Assembly (NCBI RefSeq): GCF_030812995.1
Contig: NZ_JAUSTT010000006.1
Coordinates: 62,001-126,000, forward strand
Source of the DNA: Bacillus chungangensis
GTDB taxonomy: Bacteria; Bacillota; Bacilli; Bacillales; Bacillaceae_C
DNA: 64,000 nucleotides
Direction of reading: 5' to 3'
In this document: in pieces, positions 48,001 through 56,471 of the stretch
How positions within the stretch are numbered: position 1 is the first letter of the stretch
Layout: every line of letters starts with the position of its first letter
Translations under genes and position numbers: made by a program
The notes under the pieces: model-generated
Seen by the model: the letters and a program-made list of their open reading frames with translations, nothing else
Databases searched by the model: none
What the model was told of the DNA's origin: nothing

Positions 48001-48515
48001 GCGTCGTTAAAATGCAATTTGCCCACTTCATCCATCGGCATGCCCACTTTGATCATACACTTGTCAATGGTAGCACCAGTCCCTGAGGCGCATTTGTCAT
48101 TCATCGAAGTAAGCGCCTGCTTGTCTCCCGTTTCCTTATTCGCTTTAAAAATGATTATTTTCGCGTCCTGCCCGCCTAATTCAATGACGCTTCCAACATC
48201 CGGATGAAGAAATTCCACCGCCATCGTTACTGCATTGACTTCCTGGACGAACTTCGCCCCGATATGTGGAGCGATAACATTGCTGCCGGATCCCGTCATA
48301 AAGACACGGATATTTTCTTGTGGAACATCCGGAAATTCTTTTCCAATCCTAATCAAAAATTCTAGGACATTTTCTGCTTGCTTCGTATGGTGACGCTGAT
48401 AATCGGACCAAAGAATGTCGTTGCTGTCCGGATCGACCACTGTCGCCTTTACCGTCGTTGAGCCTACATCAATGCCCATGATTAACGAATCAGCACTACG
48501 TTCCTGATCACCCAT
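45042..48515 (-). CDS. Giant acyl-CoA dehydratase activase (double BadF/BcrA ATPase)
   Basis: 1157 residues. Two BcrAD/BadFG ATPase domains in tandem: the first (about 12-270) has MGIDVGSTTVKA and cluster cysteines NDKCASGTG and KCGVFAETD; the second (about 355-610) has GLDGGSTSSKAV, NQCSAGNG and YGCAVFLDG. Both pairs of cluster cysteines are intact. Then comes a DUF2229-type region starting CNFCPNHCSRTF (about 680) and a C-terminal dehydratase-like part with LIGRPYHSDPG. Family members fire electrons into dehydratase partners on ATP hydrolysis; here one chain could serve as activase plus one partner. ATG 48515 sits behind AAGGAGG. Confidence 0.87.
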   Translation of the reverse strand: MGDQERSADSLIMGIDVGSTTVKATVVDPDSNDILWSDYQRHHTKQAENVLEFLIRIGKEFPDVPQENIRVFMTGSGSNVIAPHIGAKFVQEVNAVTMAVEFLHPDVGSVIELGGQDAKIIIFKANKETGDKQALTSMNDKCASGTGATIDKCMIKVGMPMDEVGKLHFNDAKLHHVAAKCGVFAETDIVNLVKSGIPSSEIMCSLADAIVMQNLSVLTRGNTLRHRVLLLGGPNTYLPFLQECWRQRIPETWKERGYDYPKDVPIEELIFVPDNSQYYAAYGAVMYGKHEPADVGIYSGIEGLKDFIAHGRKAKLGENAGPPLISDRTELDNFKRQYRIPAFEPPRFVRGEKTRAVIGLDGGSTSSKAVVVDEEGTILLKEYQLSKGNPLEDTKEMLKRIDEKVRDQGAELEIIGFGATGYAADVLEKTLKADVNIVETIAHMMSAVHQFGDIDVICDIGGQDIKVLFLKNGDIRNFRLSNQCSAGNGMLLQAMADQFGIAIQEYAETAFNAALTPKFSYGCAVFLDGDRVNFQKEGYSKEELLAGLALVLPKNVWQYVVQIPRMAELGRKFVLQGGTQYNLAAVKAQVDYIKERVPDAEVYVHPHPGEAGAIGAAMETLRVVKRRGYSTFLGLDAAINLQYRSRNDESTRCNFCPNHCSRTFIDSKTPDGETARYISGFSCEKGTVEDKEAVVKLTRKRQELKKHYPNLVEYEARRMYQHFYKPEALPEADSLVDDVQLKRGWFGLGGIRKTSYTRKFTRSSAEAMEQRTELRIGIPRVLNIWSTAPFWRTYFESLGIDKRNLVFSDFTSEEMWQEGGKYGSIDPCYPSKVAQAHVHNLLFKHHEKKPLDYIFFPCITHIPTNLHNVMDSASCPIVAGAPNVIKAAFTKEVDFFATRGVSYLDPAVSFTEPHLMKKQLYEAFGDRLQITEDESDFAVDQGWKAMQLFDDEMQEKGRAIFEQIEQENRLAILLIGRPYHSDPGLNHNVLEEFQVLGYPILSMRSIPKDEAWLKRFFHEDLQSGRVEYALEVSDVWPENFSSNSVQKVWAAKFAARHPNVAVLDLSSFKCGHDAPTYGLIDSIIGASGTPYSALHDIDANKPSGSIKIRVKTYAHSLGLHEERLEDLARKKAELQQLIEQKRAELSSRQQDDQAGAV

Positions 48516-48659
48516 GCCATTCCTCCTTATTTTCATAAATTATAGTTATTATTACAATCATTTCCGAATACATTCATCATTTTCTGGATAAAAGAAAATT
48601 GGTAAAGAAATGGTTCCTCCGTCCTGCTTTTTTGTAAAAGTAAGCGATAACACAAAAGA

Positions 48660-48702
48660 GGGGCTGCCAGTGAAATAAACCTGTTACTTCACTGGCAGCC
48701 CC
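48660..48702 (-). terminator. 15-bp perfect hairpin
   Basis: GGGGCTGCCAGTGAA (48660-48674) and its complement (48688-48702) have a 13-base loop. On the minus strand CTCTTTTGTG follows, a weak T-tract. It could be a leader attenuator of the activase operon or the terminator of a lost gene. Confidence 0.55.
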
Positions 48703-48779
48703 AGTCTATATTCCGTTATTTGTTAACTAAAAGTCGGCTATTTGGGTTATTGGATATCAGTTTAATCTTCTTGGATTAA

Positions 48780-48935
48780 TCCAGTTAATGATGATATTGT
48801 AGAATTATTATTTGGGTATAACGGCAGTGATTTATCTAATGGATGAGTTTGATGAAAAACAGATAGAAACCTATATGAGGTAAAAAAAGCGTTTGAAGTC
48901 TTATTTACTAAAGTTGTAGAAACAGATTTGTAGAA
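48780..48935 (+). pseudogene. Possible TetR-family regulator relic
   Basis: Pieces in shifting frames read DDIVELLFGYNG, MDEFDEKQIETYMR and KKAFEVLFTKVVETDL, reminiscent of a TetR C-terminal helix set. It precedes remains of an ABC exporter, a common pairing. Weak evidence. Confidence 0.4.
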
Positions 48936-49289
48936 AATTTTTAAAATATAGGATTAACAACCATACTATACAACAAGTGTCGGTTTAGAATAAGTTTGAT
49001 CATTTTTTACTTGTGGTTCTCCATCATCCTGCCAGTTTATTAAGTTATAAAAATGTTAATCAAGATGTCAATTATATACATTTTAAAACGAATGATGTTC
49101 TATTAATTATTTTCATATTTTGAAAAATATGCTAATATATTCTTATCTTAAAAAAGTTCAGATTATTTAACTATTTCTGAAGTCATCATCCAAATTACAT
49201 TGCATAGAAAATGATTGGAAGAATTGACAAACTTAGAAACAATTTTTTCCCATAAACTGAGGCTATTAGTTTTTTTACCATTTTCAGCA

Positions 49290-49597
49290 AATTTATTGAC
49301 AATGGAAAAGTAGTGGAACAAGGAAACGTAACCGAGTTGCTTAACCGTTATGCGCAACCAGCTGTATTCGTCAAAGGAGAGATTCCGCAAGCGTGGCTTG
49401 GTCCTGAAAATATGATTCAGCCTAAAGACGGAGGATGGCTTTTGACTACACCAAATCCACTTAAAACCCTGTCTAGTCTTGCCGCACGATGTGAAAAACA
49501 AAATATCATCCCTATTCAATTATCGTTAATGCAGCCTCGTTTGGAAGAAGTTTTCTTTTCCATAACTGGCACGACTTTACGTGATAATGTTTCTTAA
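49290..49597 (+). pseudogene. C-terminal fragment of an ABC transporter ATPase
   Basis: Reads IDNGKVVEQGNVTELLNRYAQPAVF to LSLMQPRLEEVFFSITGTTLRDN, the tail after the D-loop in ABC-2 exporter ATPases. Walker A, signature and Walker B are gone. It is followed 14 bases later by an intact permease. Confidence 0.85.
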
Positions 49598-49611
49598 GGA
49601 GAGATGAAAAA

Positions 49612-50352
49612 ATGTGGGCAATCGCACAAGTTGAAATAAAAAAACAATTACTAGATAAGTCGTTATTATTTTGGACACTGCTTCTACCTGTCATCTTTAT
49701 TATCGTGTTTATGATGATCTTTGCTAAGGATGCAGAAAATCCAGCAGCAGTAGCAGGCCAAATTATCACAGGTTTTAGCGTCTTTTTTTCAATCTTTATT
49801 ATTATTTCGATCGTAATCAGTTTCGTTAAAGATCGGGAAAAGGGATTGGTAGCCCGTCTTGCAAGTACACCTTTGACATCGGGGCAATATTTTGCAGGAA
49901 AGTGGTTCCCATTTGTGATTATTGTCTTTGCACAGATTGTTATATTATCGATAGTAGGAATAATTGTATATAACATGCAGATTGATCAACCATATTACTA
50001 TTTTCTTATTTTAGTCTGCCTTGCAGTTATGGTTACTTCTTGGGGTGTGGCAATTGCTGTTTTCTCCAAAACAGAAAATACTGGGATTGTTGTAACGCAG
50101 CTTGTTGCCTTTATTGGTGCAGTACTTGGCGGCCTATGGATGCCCTTTGAAATATTACCTCAAATCATTCAAACTATCGGTAAATTTTTACCTCTATATT
50201 GGGCACATCAAGCGCTTATCTCTACAGTATCAACAGCGACAGGTGGCGAAAACATTGGCATAGCATTACTCGTTTTATTAGGTTATACAATAGCTGGCTT
50301 TTCCTTAGCTTTTGCAGGTTACCGGAAATTTTTGCGTCATTCAAGGAGTTAA
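49612..50352 (+). CDS. ABC-2 type permease, orphaned
   Basis: 246 residues, six helices: about 20-40, 52-75, 100-125, 135-155, 165-190, 220-240. Typical motifs are KDREKGLVARLASTPLTSGQYFAGKW and LGGLWMPFEILP. The ATPase gene upstream is only a fragment, so the exporter is probably non-functional unless another ATPase substitutes. AAGGAGAG site. Confidence 0.87.
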   Translation: MWAIAQVEIKKQLLDKSLLFWTLLLPVIFIIVFMMIFAKDAENPAAVAGQIITGFSVFFSIFIIISIVISFVKDREKGLVARLASTPLTSGQYFAGKWFPFVIIVFAQIVILSIVGIIVYNMQIDQPYYYFLILVCLAVMVTSWGVAIAVFSKTENTGIVVTQLVAFIGAVLGGLWMPFEILPQIIQTIGKFLPLYWAHQALISTVSTATGGENIGIALLVLLGYTIAGFSLAFAGYRKFLRHSRS

Positions 50353-50451
50353 GACGGTATCTCATAAAGAGTACCGTCACATATCGATCAATCCAAACAA
50401 GAGTTTATACTAGAGTAAAATAGTACTCAATCCTCTAATGTGGAGCAAGCC

Positions 50452-51213
50452 TCAGCCGTTATGCAAGATAAATTGCTCAATGTAATTATTTACTTGTTTA
50501 TACCTTCTAGTTGGCAGCTGATGGCTCGCTTTTTTTATAAAGTGTACTTCTTTATTCGTGATGTCCTCATAAAAGCGGACGTGCATATTAATACTATCTG
50601 ATTTTTCTCCGTATAAGAGCATAAGCGGCGCCTGTAATTGCAATAATCTTGGGAGACAATTATATGTTAAAGATGCTTCATAGAATTGCGCCCAAATACT
50701 AAGATTCGCTTTCAACATTTCCTTGTATAGCGCCTGTTGCAAATCTTTTTCGTGAAAATGGCTCATCGATATTATCTTCGCAAGTAATTTTGGGAAATGG
50801 TTTACCATAAAAATCCCAAGATGATGCTCTACTTTAAATAATTCACTAGCAACTAGCGGAAAGCCGCCAGATAAGATCAAGCCTTTTACATTATTTTTAT
50901 ATTGCAGTGCATACTCTTGTGCGATTGTACCACCCGATGAATAGCCAAAAACAAAGAGCTGCTCAATTCCTGCATGGAGCCGTATCGCCTCTATTTCGTT
51001 TGCATAATCTGCAATAGTACAATAACCTGTTGTTTTCTTGCTTTCTCCATTCCCGCTTAAATCTGGTAAAATAAGGCGGAACTGCTGCTGCAAAGGCAAT
51101 TGCCTTACAAACGTTTTTCTGCCCATCCCAGGTGGATGAATAAAAATCACACACTCTCCTTCCCCGATATCATCATAATAAATCGATTGTTGGTTATACA
51201 TGGCATAAGGCAT
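50452..51213 (-). CDS. Alpha/beta hydrolase
   Basis: 253 residues. Oxyanion motif HPPGMGRKTF (about 26-35), nucleophile elbow GYSSGG (about 89-94) with Ser, acid region LLYGEKSDS and catalytic His in KKASHQLPTRR. Substrate unknown. ATG behind AAAGGAG. Confidence 0.9.
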   Translation of the reverse strand: MPYAMYNQQSIYYDDIGEGECVIFIHPPGMGRKTFVRQLPLQQQFRLILPDLSGNGESKKTTGYCTIADYANEIEAIRLHAGIEQLFVFGYSSGGTIAQEYALQYKNNVKGLILSGGFPLVASELFKVEHHLGIFMVNHFPKLLAKIISMSHFHEKDLQQALYKEMLKANLSIWAQFYEASLTYNCLPRLLQLQAPLMLLYGEKSDSINMHVRFYEDITNKEVHFIKKASHQLPTRRYKQVNNYIEQFILHNG

Positions 51214-51304
51214 CGTTGTACTCCTTTTTTTACATCGTAGTTGTTGTATCTAGTATGGCCTTACCATGATAGAAAAAAACTCAAAGTAAAAAATTTGGGT
51301 TGAT

Positions 51305-51765
51305 ATTATCCTCTTTAAGTAGACAGTGTAAAAAACCATTCTTTTGAGAATGGTGATACTTGTAGGGGATTTTTTGATGGGACGAACAAAAAAATGTATA
51401 AATAAATTGAAACAAGAAGTAGTACAAGGTATATTTACGTGGAGAAGGAATATATCAAGGGCTTGTGGTATTCGAAATGCATCACAGGTGAAAGCATAGA
51501 TAGAAAAATACAAAGGTCATTACAAATGGCTAAAGAATGGGTAAAAAAATACAAAGAAGTTGGGAGTTGGGAAGACATCCCTACGCTGCTACGAGAGATC
51601 ATGTATTAAAGCAGCATATTTTAGAAATTCATAAAAAACATAAACAATATGGGCATCCTCTTATGAAAACTGCTTTACGTGAACGAGGTTTCTTTGCCAA
51701 TTACAAAAGAGTAGATGTATGTAGAATTAAGTGTACAATCCATCATCCGAAAAAAGGATAACCTT
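51305..51765 (+). mobile_element. Decayed IS3-family element
   Basis: The left end ATTATCC...TTTAAGTAGACAGTGT is followed by a hairpin (ACCATTC/GAATGGT) and an orfA-like start at 51377 (MGRTKKCINKLKQEVVQGIF). After stops and shifts an orfB piece reads HILEIHKKHKQYGHPLMKTALRERGFFANYKRV, the HTH_21-like motif of IS3 transposases. No right end found. The same left end recurs at 53545. Confidence 0.75.
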
Positions 51766-51796
51766 CAGGAAAATCTGAATATTACCATTGAAGATA

Positions 51797-53041
51797 TTAT
51801 CTATAAAGATTGCTTTTTTCTACAGACATTTTTTGGTTGTAATAGTTACTCTTTGATTTTCGTTGTACAATAATATTAATTATCAGTCCAAGGATTAAAA
51901 AGACAGCAGATCCGATGATATAAACTGGTCTAATTTCAAATAATTCTGCTGAAAGTCCAATTGTAATAGTAAACATAATGATCATCATTGCTTCTATAAT
52001 ACCAAAGACACTTGAGAACCTTCCCATAATGTTAACAGGTACATTGTTTTGATAGAAAGTGAAGAATCCAGTATTTGCAAATGATAATGAAAAAGTTAAT
52101 AAGAAAAATCCAATAGCTGCTATTGCAAACTTATTTGAAATTGAAAATATTAAATAACCTACAGGTGTAAAAATTACTCCAAGGCCAATTAGTAAATTTA
52201 TTTTAAGATATTTTGATAGGAAAGCATTGATAAGGGAACCAACTACTATACCTACTCCTGCAATACTAACTAAAAAACCATAAGTACTCTCAGATAGTAA
52301 AAGGACTTCTGTAGCAAATGCTGCTTCTAGAGAATCTAATGCTGTCATAAAAACAGTTACTCCACCAAATAAGAGATAAACGACTGTTATATGTTTATGC
52401 CCCTTCCCATAACTAAGTATTACTTTCCAATCATTTATGATAGACTTTAAGTTGAATTTTTCTTGACCTTCGCCTTCTTTAATAACTTTTAAATTAGGCA
52501 GTAACATAATAATCATCGCTGAAATAAATAAAGCAATTGAGTTAGTGTAGATCGCTAAGTATGGAGAGCCTATTAAGAATAAAGCTCCTGCAATTGATGG
52601 TCCTAAAATGAATCCACAAGAATTTATAAAATTCCTTAAAGCATTGAACCTTTGTCTATCACTCTTTGGGATTAATTTTGTCATGTAAACCATTGAAGTT
52701 GGTTCAAAAATAGAACTGGCTACATTTATAAAAAACACAAAAATATATATTAAAAACAGTGACTCGAAAAATGGTAAAGCAAAAATGAATAAGGCCCTAA
52801 AGACATCTAATAAAATCATTAATCTTTTTTGGTACAATCGATCAACAAAACTCCCTGCCCAAAAATTAGTGAAAAGTGTCGCGACAGGTATTAGTATGTA
52901 TAGAACTGATACAGCTAAGGGAGAACCTGTCATATCCAAAACGATTAAATTTAATGCAATTAGATAAATCCATGCTCCTAAATTTGAAACTCCAATTCCG
53001 AATAAAAGCATTAATGGATTCTTCCATCTTAAGAAACTCAA
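51797..53041 (-). CDS. MFS transporter under T-box control
   Basis: 414 residues, 12 helices, MFS_3/enterobactin-exporter-like (GIGVSNLGAWIYLIALNLIVLDMTGSPLAVS at the start; VDRLYQKRLMILLDVFRA between helices 2 and 3). The TTG at 53041 is used because AGAGGA lies nine bases ahead; the longer frame begins inside the T-box terminator. The leader has an apparent alanine specifier, suggesting that it moves alanine, an alanine-containing compound, or a toxic analogue. IS relics lie on both sides. Confidence 0.85.
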   Translation of the reverse strand: MSFLRWKNPLMLLFGIGVSNLGAWIYLIALNLIVLDMTGSPLAVSVLYILIPVATLFTNFWAGSFVDRLYQKRLMILLDVFRALFIFALPFFESLFLIYIFVFFINVASSIFEPTSMVYMTKLIPKSDRQRFNALRNFINSCGFILGPSIAGALFLIGSPYLAIYTNSIALFISAMIIMLLPNLKVIKEGEGQEKFNLKSIINDWKVILSYGKGHKHITVVYLLFGGVTVFMTALDSLEAAFATEVLLLSESTYGFLVSIAGVGIVVGSLINAFLSKYLKINLLIGLGVIFTPVGYLIFSISNKFAIAAIGFFLLTFSLSFANTGFFTFYQNNVPVNIMGRFSSVFGIIEAMMIIMFTITIGLSAELFEIRPVYIIGSAVFLILGLIINIIVQRKSKSNYYNQKMSVEKSNLYR

Positions 53042-53071
53042 AAAAACACTTCCTCTCTTTTTTATTAAAAA

Positions 53072-53365
53072 AAGTCTCGCCCTCAAAGTTTAGAACTTTG
53101 AGGGCGAGACTTCTTCTTATTTAAAAGTTCGCGGTACCACCTCAATTTGTTTCTGCATTACTACAAAAACCTTTTCAAGCACTATTTTAAATAAAAATAT
53201 ATGCTCTATCTCTATAACGGGAGAACCCGGTACATAATCATTAAACAATCCTATGTACAGCTCAGAGGCTTGCTTCAGTATACTAGTACATCCCCCTTCT
53301 CAGCTAACGGAGTTCTCTGTAATGCTTTCATATACTTACTCTTCTCATCATTGCTTTTGAAATGA
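53072..53365 (-). promoter_or_regulatory. T-box leader of the MFS gene (apparent Ala)
   Basis: The minus strand shows stem I start GATGAGAAGAG, AGAGA, then GAA-GCA-AGC with the specifier read as GCA at 53271-53273, the T-box core GAGGTGGTACCGCG (53130-53143) and a 19-bp terminator (53072-53090 with 53094-53112). The bulge UGGU fits a tRNA with A73, as in tRNA-Ala. Specifier assignment is by analogy with the two trp leaders; a one-base register error would change it. Confidence 0.88.
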
Positions 53366-53470
53366 TTAAATTAATCCACTCAAATTTAATTTATTTTGTT
53401 TAGGAGTATATCACATATTGAACTGAATTTGTTCTAATTTTTAAAATAATAATTTATTTCAAGTTCTAAG

Positions 53471-53514
53471 CTTATTTTAGGCATAAAAACAACCTGATGT
53501 TGTTTTAAAATAAG
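53471..53514. other. Nested palindrome
   Basis: CTTATTTTA (53471-53479) pairs with TAAAATAAG (53506-53514) around an inner AAAACAAC/GTTGTTTT stem. It lies between the T-box and the IS relic; possibly a terminator or element end. Confidence 0.45.
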
Positions 53515-53544
53515 TTTGATTAAAACAAAAGAACTGTAAGTGAG

Positions 53545-53765
53545 ATTATCCCTTTAAGTAGACAGTGTAAAAAACCATTTCTTTAAGAATGGTGATACAC
53601 TTTACTTGAAGGAGATTTTTTGATGGGGTGAACAAAAGAGCTGTCGAGGAAATTTATTATATAATTACAAGCGATTCCAAAAAAGACTAAGCAGCCACCT
53701 CGCACCGATTGAGTTTCGATGCCCGATGACTGCTTTGTCTTTTTATCTACTTGACAAGGGTAAGA
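53545..53765 (+). mobile_element. Internally deleted IS3-like relic
   Basis: The first 95 bases match 51305-51400 closely (TTTAAGTAGACAGTGTAAAAA, hairpin, GATTTTTTGATGGG). The rest has no transposase; CTTTTTATCTACTTGACA near 53740 may be the right inverted repeat. Same orientation as the element at 51305. Confidence 0.6.
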
Positions 53766-53923
53766 CCATTAGATTTAACTAGACATCATTTACGTGATGA
53801 ACGAAAGAAAGCAGTCGAGTGATCAAACACATTTATTAATTTTTAGGCCAAATCAAACTATTTACCGCCTGAGAAAATCAATGTGAAAAAACGATACCAC
53901 ACTAAAAATGTCAAAAGAGTCAA

Positions 53924-53963
53924 AAAAAGGTAGAGAAAAACGTCCATTTTTCTCTACCTTTTT
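53924..53963. terminator. Bidirectional terminator, end of PTS operon
   Basis: AAAAAGGTAGAGAAAAA (53924-53940) and TTTTTCTCTACCTTTTT (53947-53963) form a perfect 17-bp stem after the SIS gene on the minus strand. Confidence 0.9.
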
Positions 53964-54002
53964 AATCTAGGGACCTATGAAACAGACCCAGGTTTTTTCG
54001 TT

Positions 54003-54746
54003 TTAAATATAGGTAATTCTATCCTTATATTCATTTATAATACGTTTATTAAATTCATCGCCGCCGTCAACATTGGCACTATGAAAAACGGGAGGAATAA
54101 AGCCCGATTTTATTAATTTTTCTACTGTTTCAATGACGATCGCATTTGCGATTACAGCGCCAGTTACTGTTGAAGTAGGGCCCGTTTTTTGTTCCATTCC
54201 TTCTACCTGAATAGCAGCATCTTCAAAATCACCTTGATTGTCAATGACGATATCCGCTATTTCGTACAATTTTTTTCCGCTTGTATGACGAGACGTTACT
54301 TGTGAAGAATAGGTCATATTTGTTAAGGCAATTACGGTAACACCTGCTTCTTTTGCTGCTAACGCCATATCGATCGCTGCCGCATTTCTGCCTGAAACAG
54401 AGTGGATAAGAATCGTATCGCCTTTTTTGGCATTCACGGAATCGAACATGACTTTTCCGAAGCCTTCTACTCTTTCAACCTGGGATGTTAAAGTAACAGG
54501 TTTTGTATTAAGCATCAACGTCGGATTAAAAATTGGATTAATAAGTGCAAGTCCCCCAGTTCGATAAAACATTTCTTCTGCAATTATTCCCGCATGCGAC
54601 GCCCCAAATGCATATAATGTACCGCCATTTTTTATCGATTGAACAAATGCATCCGCAGCTTCTTCAATTTTAGCCATCTGACTTTCTTTTACTTGTTGAA
54701 GCATTGCCTCAACATGTTCAAAATACTGATTTGCGTATTTTCCCAC
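54003..54746 (-). CDS. SIS-domain phosphosugar-binding protein (UPF0309-like)
   Basis: 247 residues, one SIS domain: YAFGASHAGIIAEEMFYRTGG, ILIHSVSGRNAAAIDMALAAK, VIALTNMTYSSQVTSRH. Such proteins isomerise or cleave phosphosugars (MurQ/GlmS-like), here presumably the sugar phosphate delivered by the PTS genes upstream. GTG start behind AAGGAG. Last gene of the operon. Confidence 0.87.
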   Translation of the reverse strand: MGKYANQYFEHVEAMLQQVKESQMAKIEEAADAFVQSIKNGGTLYAFGASHAGIIAEEMFYRTGGLALINPIFNPTLMLNTKPVTLTSQVERVEGFGKVMFDSVNAKKGDTILIHSVSGRNAAAIDMALAAKEAGVTVIALTNMTYSSQVTSRHTSGKKLYEIADIVIDNQGDFEDAAIQVEGMEQKTGPTSTVTGAVIANAIVIETVEKLIKSGFIPPVFHSANVDGGDEFNKRIINEYKDRITYI

Positions 54747-54759
54747 TATTTACAGCTCC

Positions 54760-56037
54760 TTAACTAAATAATTGTCCAAAAAATCCTGAAATGATTGCCC
54801 ATAATGATAAATCATTTCCACCAAACACGATGATCCAATCAGATACTGTACCTTGCAAGAATGGGATCGAGAACCCGACAAGAAGGATCATGACAACTCC
54901 AGCCACACTTGAGCCGATAATTGCTCCTCTTAATCCGCCGGTTCCGTTACCAATAACAGCGGCCGTTCCAATTTCAAAGAAACAAGTAATTGTAAGTGGA
55001 ACGATGGCATATGCAAATAAGCCAGTCGCACCGACAATGAATAGTGTAATCGTTGAAGTCACCATTGAGACGAGAAATCCAATGATTACAGCGTTAGGAG
55101 CGAACGGAAAAATAATTGGACAGTCCAATGCCGGAACAGCATTTGGAATGATTTTATCTGAAATCCCTTTAAATGCAGGGATAATCTCAGCAAGCATCAT
55201 TCTAACACCTTGCAATAAAATGGTTAATCCAGCACCAAACAGAACGCCCTGCATAAGAGCGAAAGTCACTAGACTTTTATCTTGTCCGAACACTTCTTTT
55301 GCTTGATCCATGCCAATTAATAAGCCCATACCAAGGTAAACTAAAAACATTACGAGAGAAGATGTAATCGTGATTTCTCTCAAAAAATCAATTTGTTTCG
55401 GAAATTTTAAATCTTCCGTAGATTTATTTTTATTGCCGAAAACCTTGCCGAGCCAACCTGATAATAGAGATAAGCCTATAGTAGGGTGGCCAAGTGTAAA
55501 CGAATCGTCGCCAATAACCTTGCGTACAAATGGTTTGATTAATGCAGGAGCAACGATAATATAAATAGCTGTAAACAATGTAGCAAAAACAACAATCCCA
55601 GTCCCTGTCATCCCGCTTTCAACTGCAACCGCTGTAAAAATAAACGGGAACCAGAAGAGCATGTGACCAGTTAAAAATATGTTTTTTAATGGAGTAAAGC
55701 GAGCTACAAGTACGTTAATTAAAAATGCTAATAGCATCGCCAAACCAACCTGACTTCCGTAAGTACTGAGGAATTTGTCAGCTCCTATCGGATTTAGCTT
55801 CGTATCAGCAGGAATCTGATAGAACACATTAAAGGCCTCTGACAAAGGAAGGATCGAATTAACAAGGATATTCGTCCCTTGTGTTAAGATCACAACCCCG
55901 ATAATCGTTTTAAATGTTCCACTGGCAATTTCTGAAAACGGCTTACGTTGAATAATTAGTCCGAGTGCAGCAATAATCCCAAGAAATAAAGCAGGTTCAC
56001 GTAGTATTTGATTGATTATAAATTCCATTATTTGCAT
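54760..56037 (-). CDS. PTS EIIC, ascorbate (UlaA/SgaT) family
   Basis: 425 residues with about 11 helices. FTLGHPTIGLSLLSGWLGK, LLQGVRMMLAEIIPAFKGIS and PALDCPIIFPFAPNAVIIGF are characteristic of UlaA-type permeases. It forms the membrane channel with the IIB and IIA proteins encoded upstream. A structured 130-base gap separates it from IIB. Confidence 0.9.
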   Translation of the reverse strand: MQIMEFIINQILREPALFLGIIAALGLIIQRKPFSEIASGTFKTIIGVVILTQGTNILVNSILPLSEAFNVFYQIPADTKLNPIGADKFLSTYGSQVGLAMLLAFLINVLVARFTPLKNIFLTGHMLFWFPFIFTAVAVESGMTGTGIVVFATLFTAIYIIVAPALIKPFVRKVIGDDSFTLGHPTIGLSLLSGWLGKVFGNKNKSTEDLKFPKQIDFLREITITSSLVMFLVYLGMGLLIGMDQAKEVFGQDKSLVTFALMQGVLFGAGLTILLQGVRMMLAEIIPAFKGISDKIIPNAVPALDCPIIFPFAPNAVIIGFLVSMVTSTITLFIVGATGLFAYAIVPLTITCFFEIGTAAVIGNGTGGLRGAIIGSSVAGVVMILLVGFSIPFLQGTVSDWIIVFGGNDLSLWAIISGFFGQLFS

Positions 56038-56087
56038 TTTTCATACCTCACTTTAGTTGAGATGTTTTGTAAAGAGGCTATTTAAAC

Positions 56088-56152
56088 GAAGGACAAGAAA
56101 GGCAGCACCTCGTTTCGAGACTATCAACTGCCAACTGCTCTATTTGTCCTTC
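56088..56152 (-). other. Intercistronic stem-loop between IIB and IIC
   Basis: GAAGGACAA (56088-56096) pairs with TTGTCCTTC (56144-56152), enclosing GGCAG (56101-56105) with CTGCC (56128-56132) and a small CTCG/CGAG hairpin. No T-run, so it more likely sets mRNA stability or relative expression than ends transcription. Confidence 0.55.
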
Positions 56153-56169
56153 TTTCGGAACACACCCAC

Positions 56170-56457
56170 TTAAAGGAGCTTTTCTACCTCTGGCAACCCT
56201 TTTTCTCTTATTTCATTTTTATCAACGAAGTTGTTGATGATTACTACTGGGACATCGACGCTAGCAGATAGCTTATCGCCAAGTTCATTTGACGTGAAAA
56301 TGATATCTGCTGGGGTTGAGCTCGCAGATCCAACGTCGGCTGTTTGGACGTTAGCAGCAATATTGGCTTCTTTTAAAATTTCTTCGATTTTCATTTTTAA
56401 TACCATTGAAGAACCGACTCCAAATCCACAGACTGCAATAATGTTTAATTTTTTCAT
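56170..56457 (-). CDS. PTS EIIB, ascorbate type
   Basis: 95 residues. The phosphorylated Cys lies in the P-loop-like VCGFGVGSSMVLKM at about residue 10. Typical SgaB size. GGAG site. Confidence 0.9.
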   Translation of the reverse strand: MKKLNIIAVCGFGVGSSMVLKMKIEEILKEANIAANVQTADVGSASSTPADIIFTSNELGDKLSASVDVPVVIINNFVDKNEIREKGLPEVEKLL

Positions 56458-56471
56458 GCAACATACACTCC

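Noticed and set aside
49163-49519. 118-residue minus-strand ORF
   Set aside because: It lies opposite the clear ABC ATPase fragment and has no recognisable family or start signal.
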